Source: Odiellus spinosus
Lineage: Eukaryota; Arthropoda; Arachnida; Opiliones; Phalangiidae
Length of the DNA: 64,000 bases
Assembly: GCA_963920705.1 (NCBI GenBank)
Contig: OY987226.1
Span: forward strand, 28,900,706 to 28,964,705
Direction of reading: 5' to 3'
Below, in pieces: positions 41,295 through 53,115 of this stretch; the stretch's first letter is position 1, and each line of letters begins with the position of its first letter. The notes beneath the pieces were generated by a model. That model was not told where the DNA came from. It did not search any database and was given only the letters and a program-made list of their open reading frames with translations. The translations under genes and the position numbers were made by a program.

Positions 41295-42783
41295 CTTTTT
41301 TGAATGTAAAAATAATTATCTCGCAGACGGATGTGCCATATTGCTGTATTTCTTCTCCCAAAAGTCGATTTAGCGTTTTAAACTCCATGTTTAGCTAATT
41401 TTATTACTGATACCGATAGAATTTAAAAATAACATCAATAAGGAAGGAAGGTTTCCTAGGTCGCCTTTATCCGTTTTTTTGAAAATATATAATAATAATA
41501 AAATCTTTGAAGTAGTAGACTAAATCTACTAACTATAATTTTAAAGATATGAAATTGCTCTTTCCCTAACAATTAATTTGTGTCCCTTCACGGGTTTGAT
41601 TCGAGTTAGATAAAGAGCCCTTTTTTAAGGGTGCAAAGCAACCTCTTTTTTGTATAATTTGTCCCTTTTTTCACCAGAAATATACATCTTTTCCACATTT
41701 CACTATTTTGCTTTATAGGTCTATTGAACCTTAATTCTTACTAATGCTGAATAAAAATTATAGCGTTTAATTGGGGCTTCAATCTATTCGTAACTGAGAC
41801 TCTAGTACAAATCTCGAAAGACAGAGATTAACTAACCTAACCTTACCTAAAGTAGTAAAAGAGAGATGGGCTAATTCAAGGGATTAACTAACCTAAACCT
41901 AATCTTACCTAAAATATTACAAGTGGAACGGGTTAGCCCGAGCTAGGGATTACCTAGTTATAGGGATGGGCTATTTCCAGGGATTAATTAACGTAATTTA
42001 ACCTTACCATAAAGATTACATGATCGAATGGGTAGCCCAAGGGATTAACTAGTCGGAAGGACGGGCTAATTCGAGGAATTAACTAGCCTAACCTACAATA
42101 TTACAAATAGCCCGAGCTAAGGATAAATTTGTTGGAGGGATTGGCGGGATTTTTTAACAATAGGAAGTGGGGAGAGGGTAGAGAAAAATGAGACGAATTT
42201 TATGGTGCAAAGATTTTCCACCGCAAACCATTATTAAGAAAGTTAGAAGAAATTGAAATTTTTACCTTCCTATGTAAAAATCCCATAGATTAAGGTTTTT
42301 CACAAGACGAAAATTCAATTATATCTCTACCTACACATTGTCATAATTACTTTTGCCTAACCTAACCTAAATTAAACTTGCCTAACCTAACCTAAATTAA
42401 ACTAACCTAACCTTACCTAAATTAAACTAAACTAACCTTAATTAAACAGAAAAAAAAAAACAAATTTAATATTGTGGTTTTATGTATAAATATTCACGAA
42501 AATAATTTTTCAATCTGGGAGTCGTTGTTTTCTACATTTTAGGGTCCCTGTATTCTTATCAACCTTTTAACAGTAACTTGCTAATTTGCTTAGAAAAATT
42601 TTAGAACCAAAGGTTAGCCTTCCCAAAATTTCTGGGAAATTTGTACTTCTCGCAAGTTCTCGGGGAAATGGGAATTTTAGTGGGCATTGGGCAACGCCGC
42701 AATGGTAAGCTTTGGCGCATCGCTATTAATTAAGCGCGTGTAACTTTCTTAATAATAGTTTGCGGTGCCCCATTTTGGGTAAA
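41295..42783. other. Arm DNA with CCTAA-like tracts, no gene
   Basis: It contains repeated GGGATTAACTAACCTAACC-like phrases (41820-42120) and short (CCTAA)n tracts (about 42355-42425). A motif near 42215 (ACCGCAAACCATTATTAAG) recurs inverted near 42745, suggesting a larger degenerate inverted repeat. No coding frame was recognised. Confidence 0.5.
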
Positions 42784-43435
42784 GTGAAGAATAGGTCCCA
42801 GTAACGAATTCAGGAAAAATGTACCTTATCTGAAAGAGAAAAATGCGAGAAAAATAATGGGGGGGGGGGGGGAAAGCATTATTAAAAAAGATACAGACGT
42901 TTCAATTTTAATTATGCTCCATTGTCATTGCCCGGTATTTCGGAATACGCAGGGGGAAAGGGCGGCCACTGTTGCCAGGTTAATAAAACTTGGGACTAAG
43001 AGGTCGGTGCGGGTCGGTGGAAGATATGGTTATTTAAAAGTTAGCTAGGTGACTGAAAACATGTCACTGTAGGTTAGGTTAATTTAGGTTAGGTTAGGTT
43101 AGATTAAGTTAGGTGTATTTGTTTCCAGCAAGTTTGCTTTTAAAATTTAATAATATAAATATTTTTGTATCTTTTTTAAGGTTTGAGAAAATAAAATTGT
43201 TGTTTTTCTTATTCTACTTAGTATAATTTCCCGTCTTCCAACCCTCCCCCTCCCCGTTTGCCCGAATACAGTGAAATGATGAGGGCGAGTAATTAATATA
43301 GAAATGGCTGTATCTTTGTTAATAATGGTTTCCCCCCCCCCCAAAATATTTGCACCATTATTTTTCTCTCATTTTTCTCTTTAAGAAAAAAAAAAATAAA
43401 AAAAAGAAAATTGGTCGCTGGGACCTATTCTTCAC
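42784..43435. mobile_element. 652-bp MITE, GAAGAATAGGTCCC family (left arm)
   Basis: Its termini are GTGAAGAATAGGTCCCAG and the exact complement. Poly-C/G runs and two facing 5'-AATAATGG/CCATTATT segments lie inside, along with TTAGG-like tracts. It has no transposase. Its counterpart in the right arm is 61740-62389, and a 97-bp relative is at 17688. Confidence 0.75.
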
Positions 43436-44077
43436 AATTCCCACCATAATTTTTCTCTTATTATTCTCTTTCAGAATAAAGGCACCCCCCCTCCAAAATG
43501 TTTTCAGTAGCTATTCTACAATCTACCCGGATTGGCTAATTAGAGCGATTAACTATCCAGAACTTTCCTTAAAGATTACCATATGGAAGGGATAGCTCGA
43601 GGGATTAACAAGTTGGAGTTATGGGCGAGGGATTAACTAACCAAGCCTTCCCTAAAATACTACAAGAGACACGGGTTAGACCGAGCTAGGGATTAAATTT
43701 ATAATATGGAATCGCATCGACAAAAAATGGGCATGGAAGGCGAAACAATTATTTAAAGCAAGAGAGCATAATTCAGGAGACCAGAAGCATGTGGCCGTTT
43801 ATTTAACTCGCCGACATCAATTTCCGTTTCGCCTATCATATTTAACATTGTATAAATCTTTATTTTTTAATATACTTAAGTTAGATGTGCTTTAGATCCA
43901 GACTTTAAAAATTGGCCAACTACTTCAAAGCAATGTCATTACGTAGTAGTAATAACGGTGCTTTTGGATCATCGGGACTTTTATTTGACTTAGACAACTA
44001 TTTGAAAATCGCTTAGCTACCTAAATAATTAATAAATACAAATTAATGTGAGTGTAAGGATAGCCGCTAACCTATAT
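43436..44077. other. Arm DNA, no gene seen
   Basis: This is AT-rich, with GGGATTAAC phrases at 43590-43700. No recognisable coding sequence is present. Short open frames here are mirrored in the other arm and have no family signature. Confidence 0.4.
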
Positions 44078-44361
44078 CAAGAAGGATCAGACAAGGAGAG
44101 GAAAAGTGGGGACGGCGCAGTTCCTACTGCGTCGGCCTAAACTCCCACTCTGGGAGAACGGGGGTAGAGATGTTTCGTTGTAAAATGTTGTCACGTGGGT
44201 AAAACGGATCCTTTATCAGCTTCGTAGTAGTCAACGACGCTAGTGACCACGTGACAACAGTTCGAGAATTTCCTATCCCCCTTTCCACCCGAGTGGGAGG
44301 TTGGCTCTTCTCTCTAACTCAACACAGCCCTACTTTTCCTCTCCTTGTCTGATCCTTCTTG
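44078..44361. mobile_element. 7-bp-TSD MITE, copy 2 (left arm)
   Basis: It has TIR CAAGAAGGATCAGACAAGG and its complement, with perfect 7-bp target duplicates CCTATAT at 44071-44077 and 44362-44368. It is 284 bp. Confidence 0.9.
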
Positions 44362-44422
44362 CCTATATCATTCCTATTTTGTCGTCTGCTAAAAAGCTGT
44401 TTATCCTCCTGTTCTGTTATAG

Positions 44423-44496
44423 CATAGCCTCCTCGATCACGCGCTTCGGCTGCGCTAGCGCGAGCGCAGCCGAAGAGCGTGATCGAGGAGGCTATG
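44423..44496. repeat. 74-bp near-perfect palindrome (left arm)
   Basis: Arms of 34 bp (CATAGCCTCCTCGATCACGC continuing into CTTCGGCTGCGCT) surround a 6-bp centre AGCGCG, with one mismatch. It is strongly GC-rich within AT-rich DNA and could form a stable hairpin or cruciform. It may be a minimal foldback MITE; the flanks TTATAG and TTATAG around it (44417-44422 and 44498-44503) hint at a short target duplication. Its mirror copy is at 60679-60752. Confidence 0.85.
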
Positions 44497-45641
44497 ATTA
44501 TAGAGAGAAAGTGTCTCTGTTACTATGGCGACGGATCTTAAGGGTATCGTTATTCGTTAATGAAGTTATGAGCGTAACTTCAAATTTTCGAGTGGGGAGT
44601 CCCTGGACATTTGTTCGATGAGAAAAAATACTTTCTGGTGAAAATGAAATCTGGCAATGTCTAATAAAATTTTTGAATATCCTATAACCTCAAATTTGTG
44701 AAAGGAGTTTATTGAATAATGACTAATCGGCCGATTAGAAATATATTTATTTCCGTTCCTGATAATCAGCTGGGTACGGCCATGGCGTTCGAGTTTTTGG
44801 CTCTTCGTGTTAGTGCGCGGACCTTGATGCAACATCGAACCACCATATAAATCGAGTGTGCGCTTCAGATAATGTTCTAGGTAATGTTCTGAATAATCTG
44901 ATCGAAATAGCCAAGCGCCCTAAAATTAGCTGTTGTCTAGAACCGCGGACCCGGTTTTATTGAGCTTTCATCAATTACGCGACAATTACACAGCCACACA
45001 ATTCTCCTGCGGGAGCCAGCCAGCTCGCTTCCCAGTATTACCCAACTCCAACGGGCCGATTTGACCATTTCCTCCCTTCTACACTTTTGGAAGTAAATAG
45101 TGCTGCAGAGAGTCCAAAATAGATCCGATCAGCTCTGTTTGGAGATTGTATAAAAAGTAGCCTTTACAGTATACACTGAGAAAGAGAATTTTGTGGTCTC
45201 TGAAATTTTTATTTGCGCCACGTTAAAATTTTTCATTTGAACAATTGGTTAGGCTTAGCGCAATTTTGGCTTTATATTTTTAAGTTGTTAGACATTTATT
45301 TTAAATCGTCGTTCTCGTTTTACTAGATTTACCGAAAAGTCTACATACACAAACTAGGATGACTAAAGTCACAAGTGTCGTTACCATACCGAAATCCAGT
45401 TGTCGATCGAAAACTAGTGATGACATTCTAATAAATATGATGTCTGAAAGATTGAATCTACAGTATTTGATCGACAAATATACATTATGTGATCGACAAA
45501 TATACTTAAAATATTTTCAGAATAAAACCTATAATAATTTTTTTGATAATTGTTCAATGTTTCCTATCGGATAATAATATTATTTTGCCACAACCAGCGC
45601 TTTTTTCCGCCCATGGCTGTAAATACCACGCCACGCCCTAT
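44497..45641. other. Arm DNA with two short conserved-looking frames, unassigned
   Basis: A minus-strand frame of 89 codons (44566-44835) and a plus-strand frame of 71 codons (45359-45574, rich in RLNLQYLIDKYTLCDRQIYL) are open. Both recur in the right arm only because the arms are nearly identical. I recognise no family and see no promoter or splice context. Confidence 0.3.
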
Positions 45642-45932
45642 CAAGAAGGATCAGATAAGGAGAGGAAAAGTGGGGCTGCGTTGAGTTAGAGAGAGAAGAG
45701 CCAACCTCCCACTCGCGTGGAAAGGAGGATAGGAAATTCTCGAGGTAAACTGTTGTCACGTGGTCGCTAGCTAGCGTGTCTCATAAAGGATTCGTTTTAC
45801 CCACGTGACAACAATTTACCACGAAGCATCTCTGCCCCCGTCTGTCCCCCGTTCTCCCAGAGTGGGAGTTTAGGCCGACGCAGTAGGAGCCGCGCCGTTC
45901 CCACTTTTCCAATCCTTATCTGATCCTTCTTG
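45642..45932. mobile_element. 7-bp-TSD MITE, copy 3 (left arm)
   Basis: This 291-bp copy lies in the opposite orientation to copy 1. Perfect 7-bp target duplicates GCCCTAT lie at 45635-45641 and 45933-45939. Confidence 0.9.
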
Positions 45933-46372
45933 GCCCTATTGATAGTGTTTCTGTTTCTTTAGGCACGCGCACGCCACTCCGACCGTCGACGCCATTGGAA
46001 AATATTTTTGTTAAGAAGGTCGTTGCTCAGTAATGCTACTAAAATTCAACAATCAACATTTTATAATTTAACGGTAATATAACGCTTTGAAGAATTTATA
46101 GTTTAAATAAATGGAGCCATTTTACGAACTGGGTTCATGTTTTCAACTCAAAAGTTTCCCGCTGATCACGTTACGGTTAGTATAGGCAATGATTATAGTT
46201 CTTTTAAGGACTGATTGTTAGATATACTATGCCTAGAAGCATGCTAGAAGGAATGCCTATTCCACCAGCCACTACAACTTTTACCAAATATACCGGGAAT
46301 TAGTATAGTTCTTTTAAGAACTGCTAATGAAGGTTTGCAAATTATGGGAAAAATAAGACTTTCAAGAACTGC

Positions 46373-48240
46373 GCATAAAATAGACAGGCCTGATGATAGA
46401 TATGTAGGACCAGTCGAATGTAAACGATACCCCAACTCCATGTTCTTAGCACCTGTAGATAGCCTCGAGGTGAAATCACATATCAATGCTTTGAAAACTA
46501 CTTCCTCTATGGGAAATGATAACATTAGCGCGGTACTACTAAAAAAAGTGCGAGACAATATTACTCAACCACTTACTTATATAATAAATTTAAGTCTCGA
46601 GACTGGAGTAAGAAGGCTATAATTATCCCTATATATAAATCAGGTGATCACAGAGTAACTATAGACCAATCTCCATCTTAAACCATATTTCTAAATTAAT
46701 AGAAAAATGCATGAAGACTAGACTAGTTAACTATCTAAGCTCATATCGAATAATTTGTAAAACCCAGTTTGGATTTCAAGAGAATTCCTCGACTGCGAAC
46801 GCTATGGCGCTCCTTAATTCCATAATCATAGAAAACTTAGATAAAAATAAAAAGGTTGGGGCTGTATTTTTAGATCTCGCGAAAGCTTTCGATACAATCA
46901 GTCATGAAATTCTCTTTAACAAATTGGAAAATATCGGGATTAGAGGCTTGGCACTAGACTGGTTCACAGATTACTTAAAAAACAGAACGCAATATGTCAA
47001 ACTTGATGGACAATTAAGCACGGAGAATTAGTTAAATGCGGTGTGCCACAAGGGACAGTATTAGGTCCCATATTGTTTTTGATATACATAAATAATTTTT
47101 GCGAGGCTAACTGCGCTGATTTTCTAATATCTTTCGCTGATGATACTGTCCTAGTGTTTATTGATGAAAATTGGATTTTGGTTACTCAAAAAACTAATCT
47201 GGGTTTGAAAAGGGCTAAGCAGTTACTGGATATGGATTTATTAAGTCTAAACTCGAATAAAACCAAAGCAATTACTTTTTCAGCAACAAAAGTAGGACAA
47301 CCCACTTTGTTTATTTTAAAGATACACAAAAAACAATGTAACATCACTGATTTTGTGATTGAAAATTGTGACTGTACTGACCTTATTACTCGAGTATTAA
47401 ATATTTGGGTGTTCACTTTGATCAGCATATGAGGTGGAATTTTCACCTTGATAATATGGTTAAAACATTACGGTACTTATTATATAAATTTAGTCTTTTG
47501 GAAAATTTTTTGAACAAAAGTACTTTGAGGATCGTTTATTGCGCGTTGGTACAATCTGTACTATCTTATGGTATTACGTGTTGGGGGAACTGTACCAAGT
47601 CATTAATAAATAAAATTGGAAGGACACAAAATCGAATAGTTAGAACATGCCTAAAACAAAATTATCACTATCCAACTAATCTCGCTTACACTGACTTTAA
47701 GGTTTTAAATATTAAGGAGCTCTTTGTGCTAAGTGTGGCGTTGGAGAATCCTAAAACAATTTTGTTTATTAATCCTATCGAATTACCCATAAATCCCCCA
47801 TATACCAGATCAGTAGCGCGATGTGATTTAAAGGTACCACGCGTATTTAAAGAAATTGGTAAAGGGCACATTCAATATATTGGACCAAAACTTTTTAATA
47901 TTTTGCAGTTAAACTCTACTAAAAGTAAATCAACCAGCCAATTTAAAAAAAATAGTTAACTCAAGTATTAAGAATATAGGAATCGATAACATAATGCGTC
48001 GTTTATCGTAATATTTTTTTGTTTTTTTTTTTTCTTTACGTAATCATATGTAAATTTATATTTTTTGACAAGTAATTATAACATGGTAATCTTTCTAATC
48101 TTACTACTAAAATAAACATTAATTGTTAGGATGTAAAATAAGCCGCTCACTCGAAACAAGCTAAGCTTAGTGGGTGGGCGAGATATGCAATGTAATTTGG
48201 AATTGTTGATATAAAATTAAATAAAAATAAAAATAAAAAA
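46373..48240 (+). mobile_element. LINE fragment, Jockey-like reverse transcriptase
   Basis: This non-LTR reverse transcriptase is truncated at its 5' end: fingers (NSMFLAPVDSLEVKSHINAL, GNDNISAVLLKK), palm (QFGFQENSSTANAMALLNSI, VFLDLAKAFDTISHEILFNK, PQGTVLGPILFLIYINN) and the catalytic FADDT near 47140. The C-terminal thumb region (LSYGITCWGNC, RTQNRIVRTCLK) ends near 47959, followed by a 3' UTR and an (AAATA)n tail at about 48210-48240. The endonuclease and ORF1 are missing. At least three frameshifts (near 46620, 47030 and 47400) and an internal stop show it is dead. Its first bases coincide with the inner edge of the left inverted-repeat arm. Confidence 0.85.
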
Positions 48241-48344
48241 AATATTTTCATGGGTGTGAACTGAATACTTGGGAAGCGAGCGAACATCGCGAACAAAGCA
48301 AACACTGCAAACTATGCGAAATTGGCTGGTGTGGACGGCACATA
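48241..48344. other. Short unassigned segment between LINE tail and transposase
   Basis: About 100 bp with CGCGAACAAAGC-like motifs match neither neighbour. Confidence 0.4.
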
Positions 48345-49050
48345 AGGGTAAGTCTTCGAGGAGTTCCGGTAGATTGTCTCGTAAGAATCGCACATAAGCC
48401 TCACCGTTTACCCTTGGCTCTAGAAAAATGTGGGCCAATTAAATAGTACCCCACAATTCAACGTTAGACGTTTCACCTAATTGTACTTGATACGATCTAA
48501 TTCTAGTTGCGTGAAGATTTCTTTGGGACCACTGATTCTTGTTATGCAGGTTGACAATACCTTCTCGTGAAAAGTTAGCTTCGTCGGTAACGAACAGAAC
48601 CCGTGGGAAATCCAAGGCGTTCAACTGAGGTAGAAACCACTGACAAAACGCCGTTCGCCGTGGTTAGTCCGCTGGGTTCAGGGCTTGAACTTTTTGAAAG
48701 TGGTAAGGATGAAACTGATGACCTTTGAGAACGTTCCCAACGAGCACGTGATTAACCCCCAATCGGCGCCCAGCTTGGCGGGTACTTGTTTCTGTATCGT
48801 CCTCGAAGATGGTTAGGACATCTCCTTCTACGTCTTCTGGGACGTCTCGCGCTCTAGGGTGAGGTCCCGCCGGTTGAATTCGTCCACCTTCTCTCGAACG
48901 CCTGTCAACAGCCTGGAAGGTCAGTCGATTCGGTAGTTGCCTTTGCGGAAATCGTTCCTGATACAAACGTCGAGCTTCTGCAGCATTACCCTCGGCCAGT
49001 CCATACAATAGATGCATGTCCGCATATTCGGAATTTGTGAAGTTCGGCAT
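48345..49050 (-). pseudogene. DDE transposase pseudogene with DUF4817-type N-terminus
   Basis: The minus-strand ATG at 49050 opens MPNFTNSEYADMHLLYGLAE, ARRLYQERFPQRQLPNRLTF, the DUF4817 helix-turn-helix-like domain found in insect Tc1/mariner-like transposases. A second winged-helix-like part (RQAGRRLGVNHVLVGNVLK) precedes the DDE core with the second catalytic Asp in FVTDEANFSREGIVNLHN and NVELWGTI, then NGEAYVRFLRDNLPELLEDL. Two in-frame stops (near 48661 and 48439) interrupt one otherwise continuous frame, and the last third of the core is missing at about 48345. It is the dead relic of a DNA transposon; no TIRs were identified. Confidence 0.82.
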
Positions 49051-49158
49051 TGTTACGATAACTTGTAGAATTGTGAATGCTTCGTCGCAGCAGGTTAATT
49101 TAAATAGGTACGTGACATAATATTGTTTATTCCTTTTGATGTTTTTGTCCCTTGTTTG

Positions 49159-52100
49159 TTACCTGCCAACGAAGCGCGCGACGCCTACACTCCAGAATAC
49201 GACGAATATCTCTCTCAATCCCAAACTTTGGCCCAATCGCTAAGCGACGGAGAACGTTCCCAGGCGGTATCTGGCAACGAAGCGCGCGACGCCTACACTC
49301 CAGAATACGACGAATATCTCTCTCAATCCCAAACTTTGGCCCAATCGCTAACCGACGGAGAACGGTCCCAGACGTTATCTGGCAACGAAGCGCGCGACGC
49401 CTACTTTCCAAAATACGACGAATATCTCTCTCAATCCCAAACATTGGCCCAATCGCTAAGCGACGGAGAACGTTCCCAGACAGTAACTGCTAACGAAGCA
49501 CGCGACGCCCACACTCCAGAATACGACGATTATCTCTCTCAATCCTAAACATTTACCCAATCGCTAAGCGACGGAGAAGCTTCCCAGACGTTACCTGCCA
49601 ACGAAGCGTGCAACGCCTACACTCCAGAATACGACGATTATCACTCTCAATCCCAAACTTTGCCCCAATCGCTAAACGACGGAGAACGTTCCCAGACGTT
49701 ATCTGCCAACGAAGCGCGCGACGCCTACTCTCCAGAATACGACGATTATCTCTCTCAATTCCAAACATTGGCCCAATCGCTAAGCGACGGAGAACGTTCC
49801 CAGACGTTATCTGGCAACGAAGCGCGCGACGCCTACACTCCAGAATACGACGATTATCTCTCTCAATCCCAAACATTGGCCCAATCGCTAAACGACGGAG
49901 AACGTTCCCAGACGTTATCTGCCAACGAAGCGCGCGACGCCTACTCTCCAGAATACGACGATTATCTCTCTCAATTCCAAACATTGGCCCAATCGCTAAG
50001 CGACGGAGAACGTTCCCAGACGTTATCTGGCAACGAAGCGTGGAACGCTTACACTCCAGAATACGACGAATATCTCTCTCAATCCCAAACTTTGCCCCAA
50101 TCGCTAAGCGACGGAGAAGCTTCCCAGACGTTACCTGCCAACGAAGCTTGCAACGCCTACACTCCAGAATACGACGATTATCACTCTCAATCCCAAACTT
50201 TGCCCCAATCGCTAAGCGACGGAGAACGTTCCCAGACGTTATCTGCCAACGAAGCGCGCGACGCCTACACTCCAGAATACGACAATTATCTCTCTCAATC
50301 CCAAACATTGGCCCAATCGCTAAGCGACGGAGAACGTTCCCAGACAGTACCTGCCAACGAAGCGCGTGACGCCTACACTCCAGAATACGACGATTATCAC
50401 CATAACTTTGCCCCAATCGCTAAGCGACGGAGAAGCTTCCCAGACGTTACCTGCCAACGAAGCGCGCGACGCCTACACTCCAGAATACGACGATTATCTT
50501 TCTCAATCCAAAACATTTACCCAATCGCTAAGCGACGGAGAAGCTTCCCAGACGTTACCTGCCAACGAAGCGTGGAACGCTTACACTCCAGAATACGACG
50601 AATATCTCTCTCAATCCCAAACTTTGCCCCAATCGCTAACCGACGGAGAAGCTTCCCAGACGTTACCTGCCAACGAAGCTTGCAACGCCTACACTCCAGA
50701 ATACGACGATTATCACTCTCAATCCCAAACTTTGCCCCAATCGCTAAGCGACGGAGAACGTTCCCAGACGTTATCTGCCAACGAAGCGCGCGACGCCTAC
50801 ACTCCAGAATACGACAATTATCTCTCTCAATCCCAAACATTGGCCCAATCGCTAAGCGACGGAGAACGTTCCCAGACAGTACCTGCCAACGAAGCGCGTG
50901 ACGCCTACACTCCAGAATACGACGATTATCACCATAACTTTGCCCCAATCGCTAAGCGACGGAGAAGCTTCCCAGACGTTACCTGCCAACGAAGCGCGCG
51001 ACCCCTACACTCCAGAATACGACGATTATCTTTCTCAATCCAAAACATTTACCCAATCGCTAAGCGACGGAGAAGCTTCCCAGACGTTACCTGCTAACGA
51101 AGCGCGCGACGCCTACACTCCAGAATACAACGATTATCACCATAACTTTGCCCCAATCGCTAAGCGACGGAGAAGCTTCCCAGTCGTTACCTGCCAACGA
51201 AGCGTGCAACGCCTACACTCCAGAATACGACGATTATCTCTCTCAATCCCAAACATTGGCCCAATCGCTAAGCGACGGAGAACGTTCCCAGACAGTACCT
51301 GCCAACGAAGCGCGCGACGCCTACACTCCAGAATACGACGATTATCACCATAACTTTGACCCAATCGCTAAGCGACGGAGAAGCTTCCCAGACGTTACCT
51401 GCCAACGAAGCGCGCGACGCCTACACTCCAGAATACGACGATTATCTTTCTCAATCCCAAACATTTACCCAATCGCTAAGCGACGGAGAAGCTTCCCAGA
51501 CGTTACCTGCCAACGAAGCGTGGAACGCCTACACTCCAGAATACGACGAATATCTCTCTCAATCCCAAACTTTGCCCCAATCGCTAAGCGACGGAGAAGC
51601 TTCCCAGACGTTACCTGCCAACGAAGCTTGCAACGCCTACACTCCAGAATACGACGATTATCACTCTCAATCCCAAACATTGGCCCAATCGCTAAGCGAC
51701 GGAGAACGTTCCCAGACAGTACCTGCCAACGAAGCGCGTGACGCCTACACTCCAGAATACGACGATTATCTCTCTCAATCCCAAACTTTGCCCCAATCGC
51801 TAAGCGACGGAGAAGCTTCCCAGACGTTACCTGCCAACGAAGCTTGCAACGCCTACACTCCAGAATACGACGATTATCACTCTCAATCCCAAACTTTGCC
51901 CCAATCGCTAAGCGACGGAGAACGTTCCCAGACGTTATCTGCCAACGAAGCGCGCGACGCCTACACTCCAGAATACGACGATTATCTCTCTCAATCCCAA
52001 ACTTTGCCCCAATCGCTAAGCGACGGAGAAGCTTCCCAGACGTTACCTGCCAACGAAGCTTGCAACGCCTACACTCCAGAATACGACGATTATCACTCTC

Positions 52101-53115
52101 AATCCCAAACTTTGCCCCAATCGCTAAGCGACGGAGAACGTTCCCAGACGTTATCTGCCAACGAAGCGCGCGACGCCTACACTCCAGAATACGACGATTA
52201 TCTCTCTCAATCCCAAACATTGGCCCAATCGCTAAGCGACGGAGAACGTTCCCAGACAGTACCTGCCAACGAAGCGCGTGACGCCTACACTCCAGAATAC
52301 GACGATTATCACCATAACTTTTCCCCAATCGCTAAGCGACGGAGAAGCTTCCCAGACGTTACCTGCCAACGAAGCGCGCGACCCCTACACTCCAGAATAC
52401 GACGATTATCTTTCTCAATCGCAAACATTTACCCAATCGCTAAGCGACGGAGAAGCTTCCCAGACGTTACCTGCTAACGAAGCGCGCGACGCCTACACTC
52501 CAGAATACAACGATTATCACCATAACTTTGCCCCAATCGCTAAGCGACGGAGAAGCTTCCCAGACGTTACCTGCCAACGAAGCGCGCGACGCCTACACTC
52601 CAGAATACGACGATTTTCTCTCTCAATCCCAAACATTGGCCCAATCGCTAAGCGACGGAGAACGTTCCCAGACAGTACCTGCCAACGAAGCGCGTGACGC
52701 CTACACTCCAGAATACGACGATTATCACCATAACTTTGCCCCAATCGTTAAGCGACGGAGAAGCTTCCCAGACGTTACCTGCCAACGAAGCGTGCAACGC
52801 CTACACTCCAGAATACGACGATTATCTCTCTCAATCCCAAACATTGCCCCAATCGCTAAGCGACGGAGAACGTTCCCAGACTTATCTGCCAACGAAGCGC
52901 GCGACGCCTACACTCCAGAATACGACGATTATCTCTCTCAATCCCAAACATTGGCCCAATCGCTAAGCGACGGAGAAACTTCCCAGACGTTACCTGCCAA
53001 CGAAGCGCGCGACGCCTACACTCCAGAATACGACGATTATCATCATAACTTTGCCCCAATCGCTAAGCGACGGAGAAGCTTCCCAGACGTTACCTGCCAA
53101 CGAAGCGTGCAACGC
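49159..53115. repeat. Tandem array of 108-bp and 100-bp units with higher-order structure
   Basis: About 37 head-to-tail units share phrases such as GCCAACGAAGCGCGCGACGC, CACTCCAGAATACGACGA, CTCTCAATCCCAAAC and CCAATCGCTAAGCGACGG. Most units are 108 bp; units containing TATCACCATAACTTTGCC are 8 bp shorter (100 bp). A 532-bp higher-order unit (four 108s plus one 100) repeats around 50366 and 50898 and again in the right half. Because 108 is a multiple of 3, long frames stay open on both strands (plus unit: NEARDAYTPEYDDYLSQSQ). The array starts about 110 bp upstream of the transposase ATG. Confidence 0.93.

Larger units (their letters stand above)
41153..46372 (+). repeat. Giant inverted repeat, left arm (at least 5.2 kb)
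   Basis: The arm is the reverse complement of 58800-64000. Base 41153 pairs with 64000 and 46372 with 58800. Arm lengths are 5220 and 5201 bp. In the stretches I compared there are only scattered differences: G-run lengths near 42850 and 43335, one extra 23-bp CCTAA-rich unit near 42380, and single substitutions near 41452, 42268, 43544 and 45694. The arm holds the end of the D LTR, two 7-bp-TSD MITEs, a 652-bp MITE and a 74-bp palindrome. The outer limit is not visible because the window ends. Confidence 0.95.

Noticed and set aside
43350-43595. 81-codon frame rich in Lys in the left arm
   Set aside because: It arises from a poly-A/AAAAG tract at the end of a MITE and has no protein-like composition.
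44566-44835. 89-codon minus-strand frame in the left arm as a gene
   Set aside because: It has no recognised domain, and its duplication in the right arm carries no evidence of selection.
45359-45574. 71-codon frame identical in both arms, as a conserved gene
   Set aside because: The identity only reflects the arms being nearly identical throughout; there is no family match or context.
49660-50901. A 413-codon open frame (and several others of 140-370 codons) in the tandem array as a repeat protein
   Set aside because: Frames are equally open in the plus and minus strands because the unit is 108 bp and stop-free, they jump frame at the 100-bp units, and no promoter, splice or domain evidence supports one of them.
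49159-53115. CRISPR array
   Set aside because: Units are contiguous with no unique spacers, there are no cas genes, and the context is eukaryotic.
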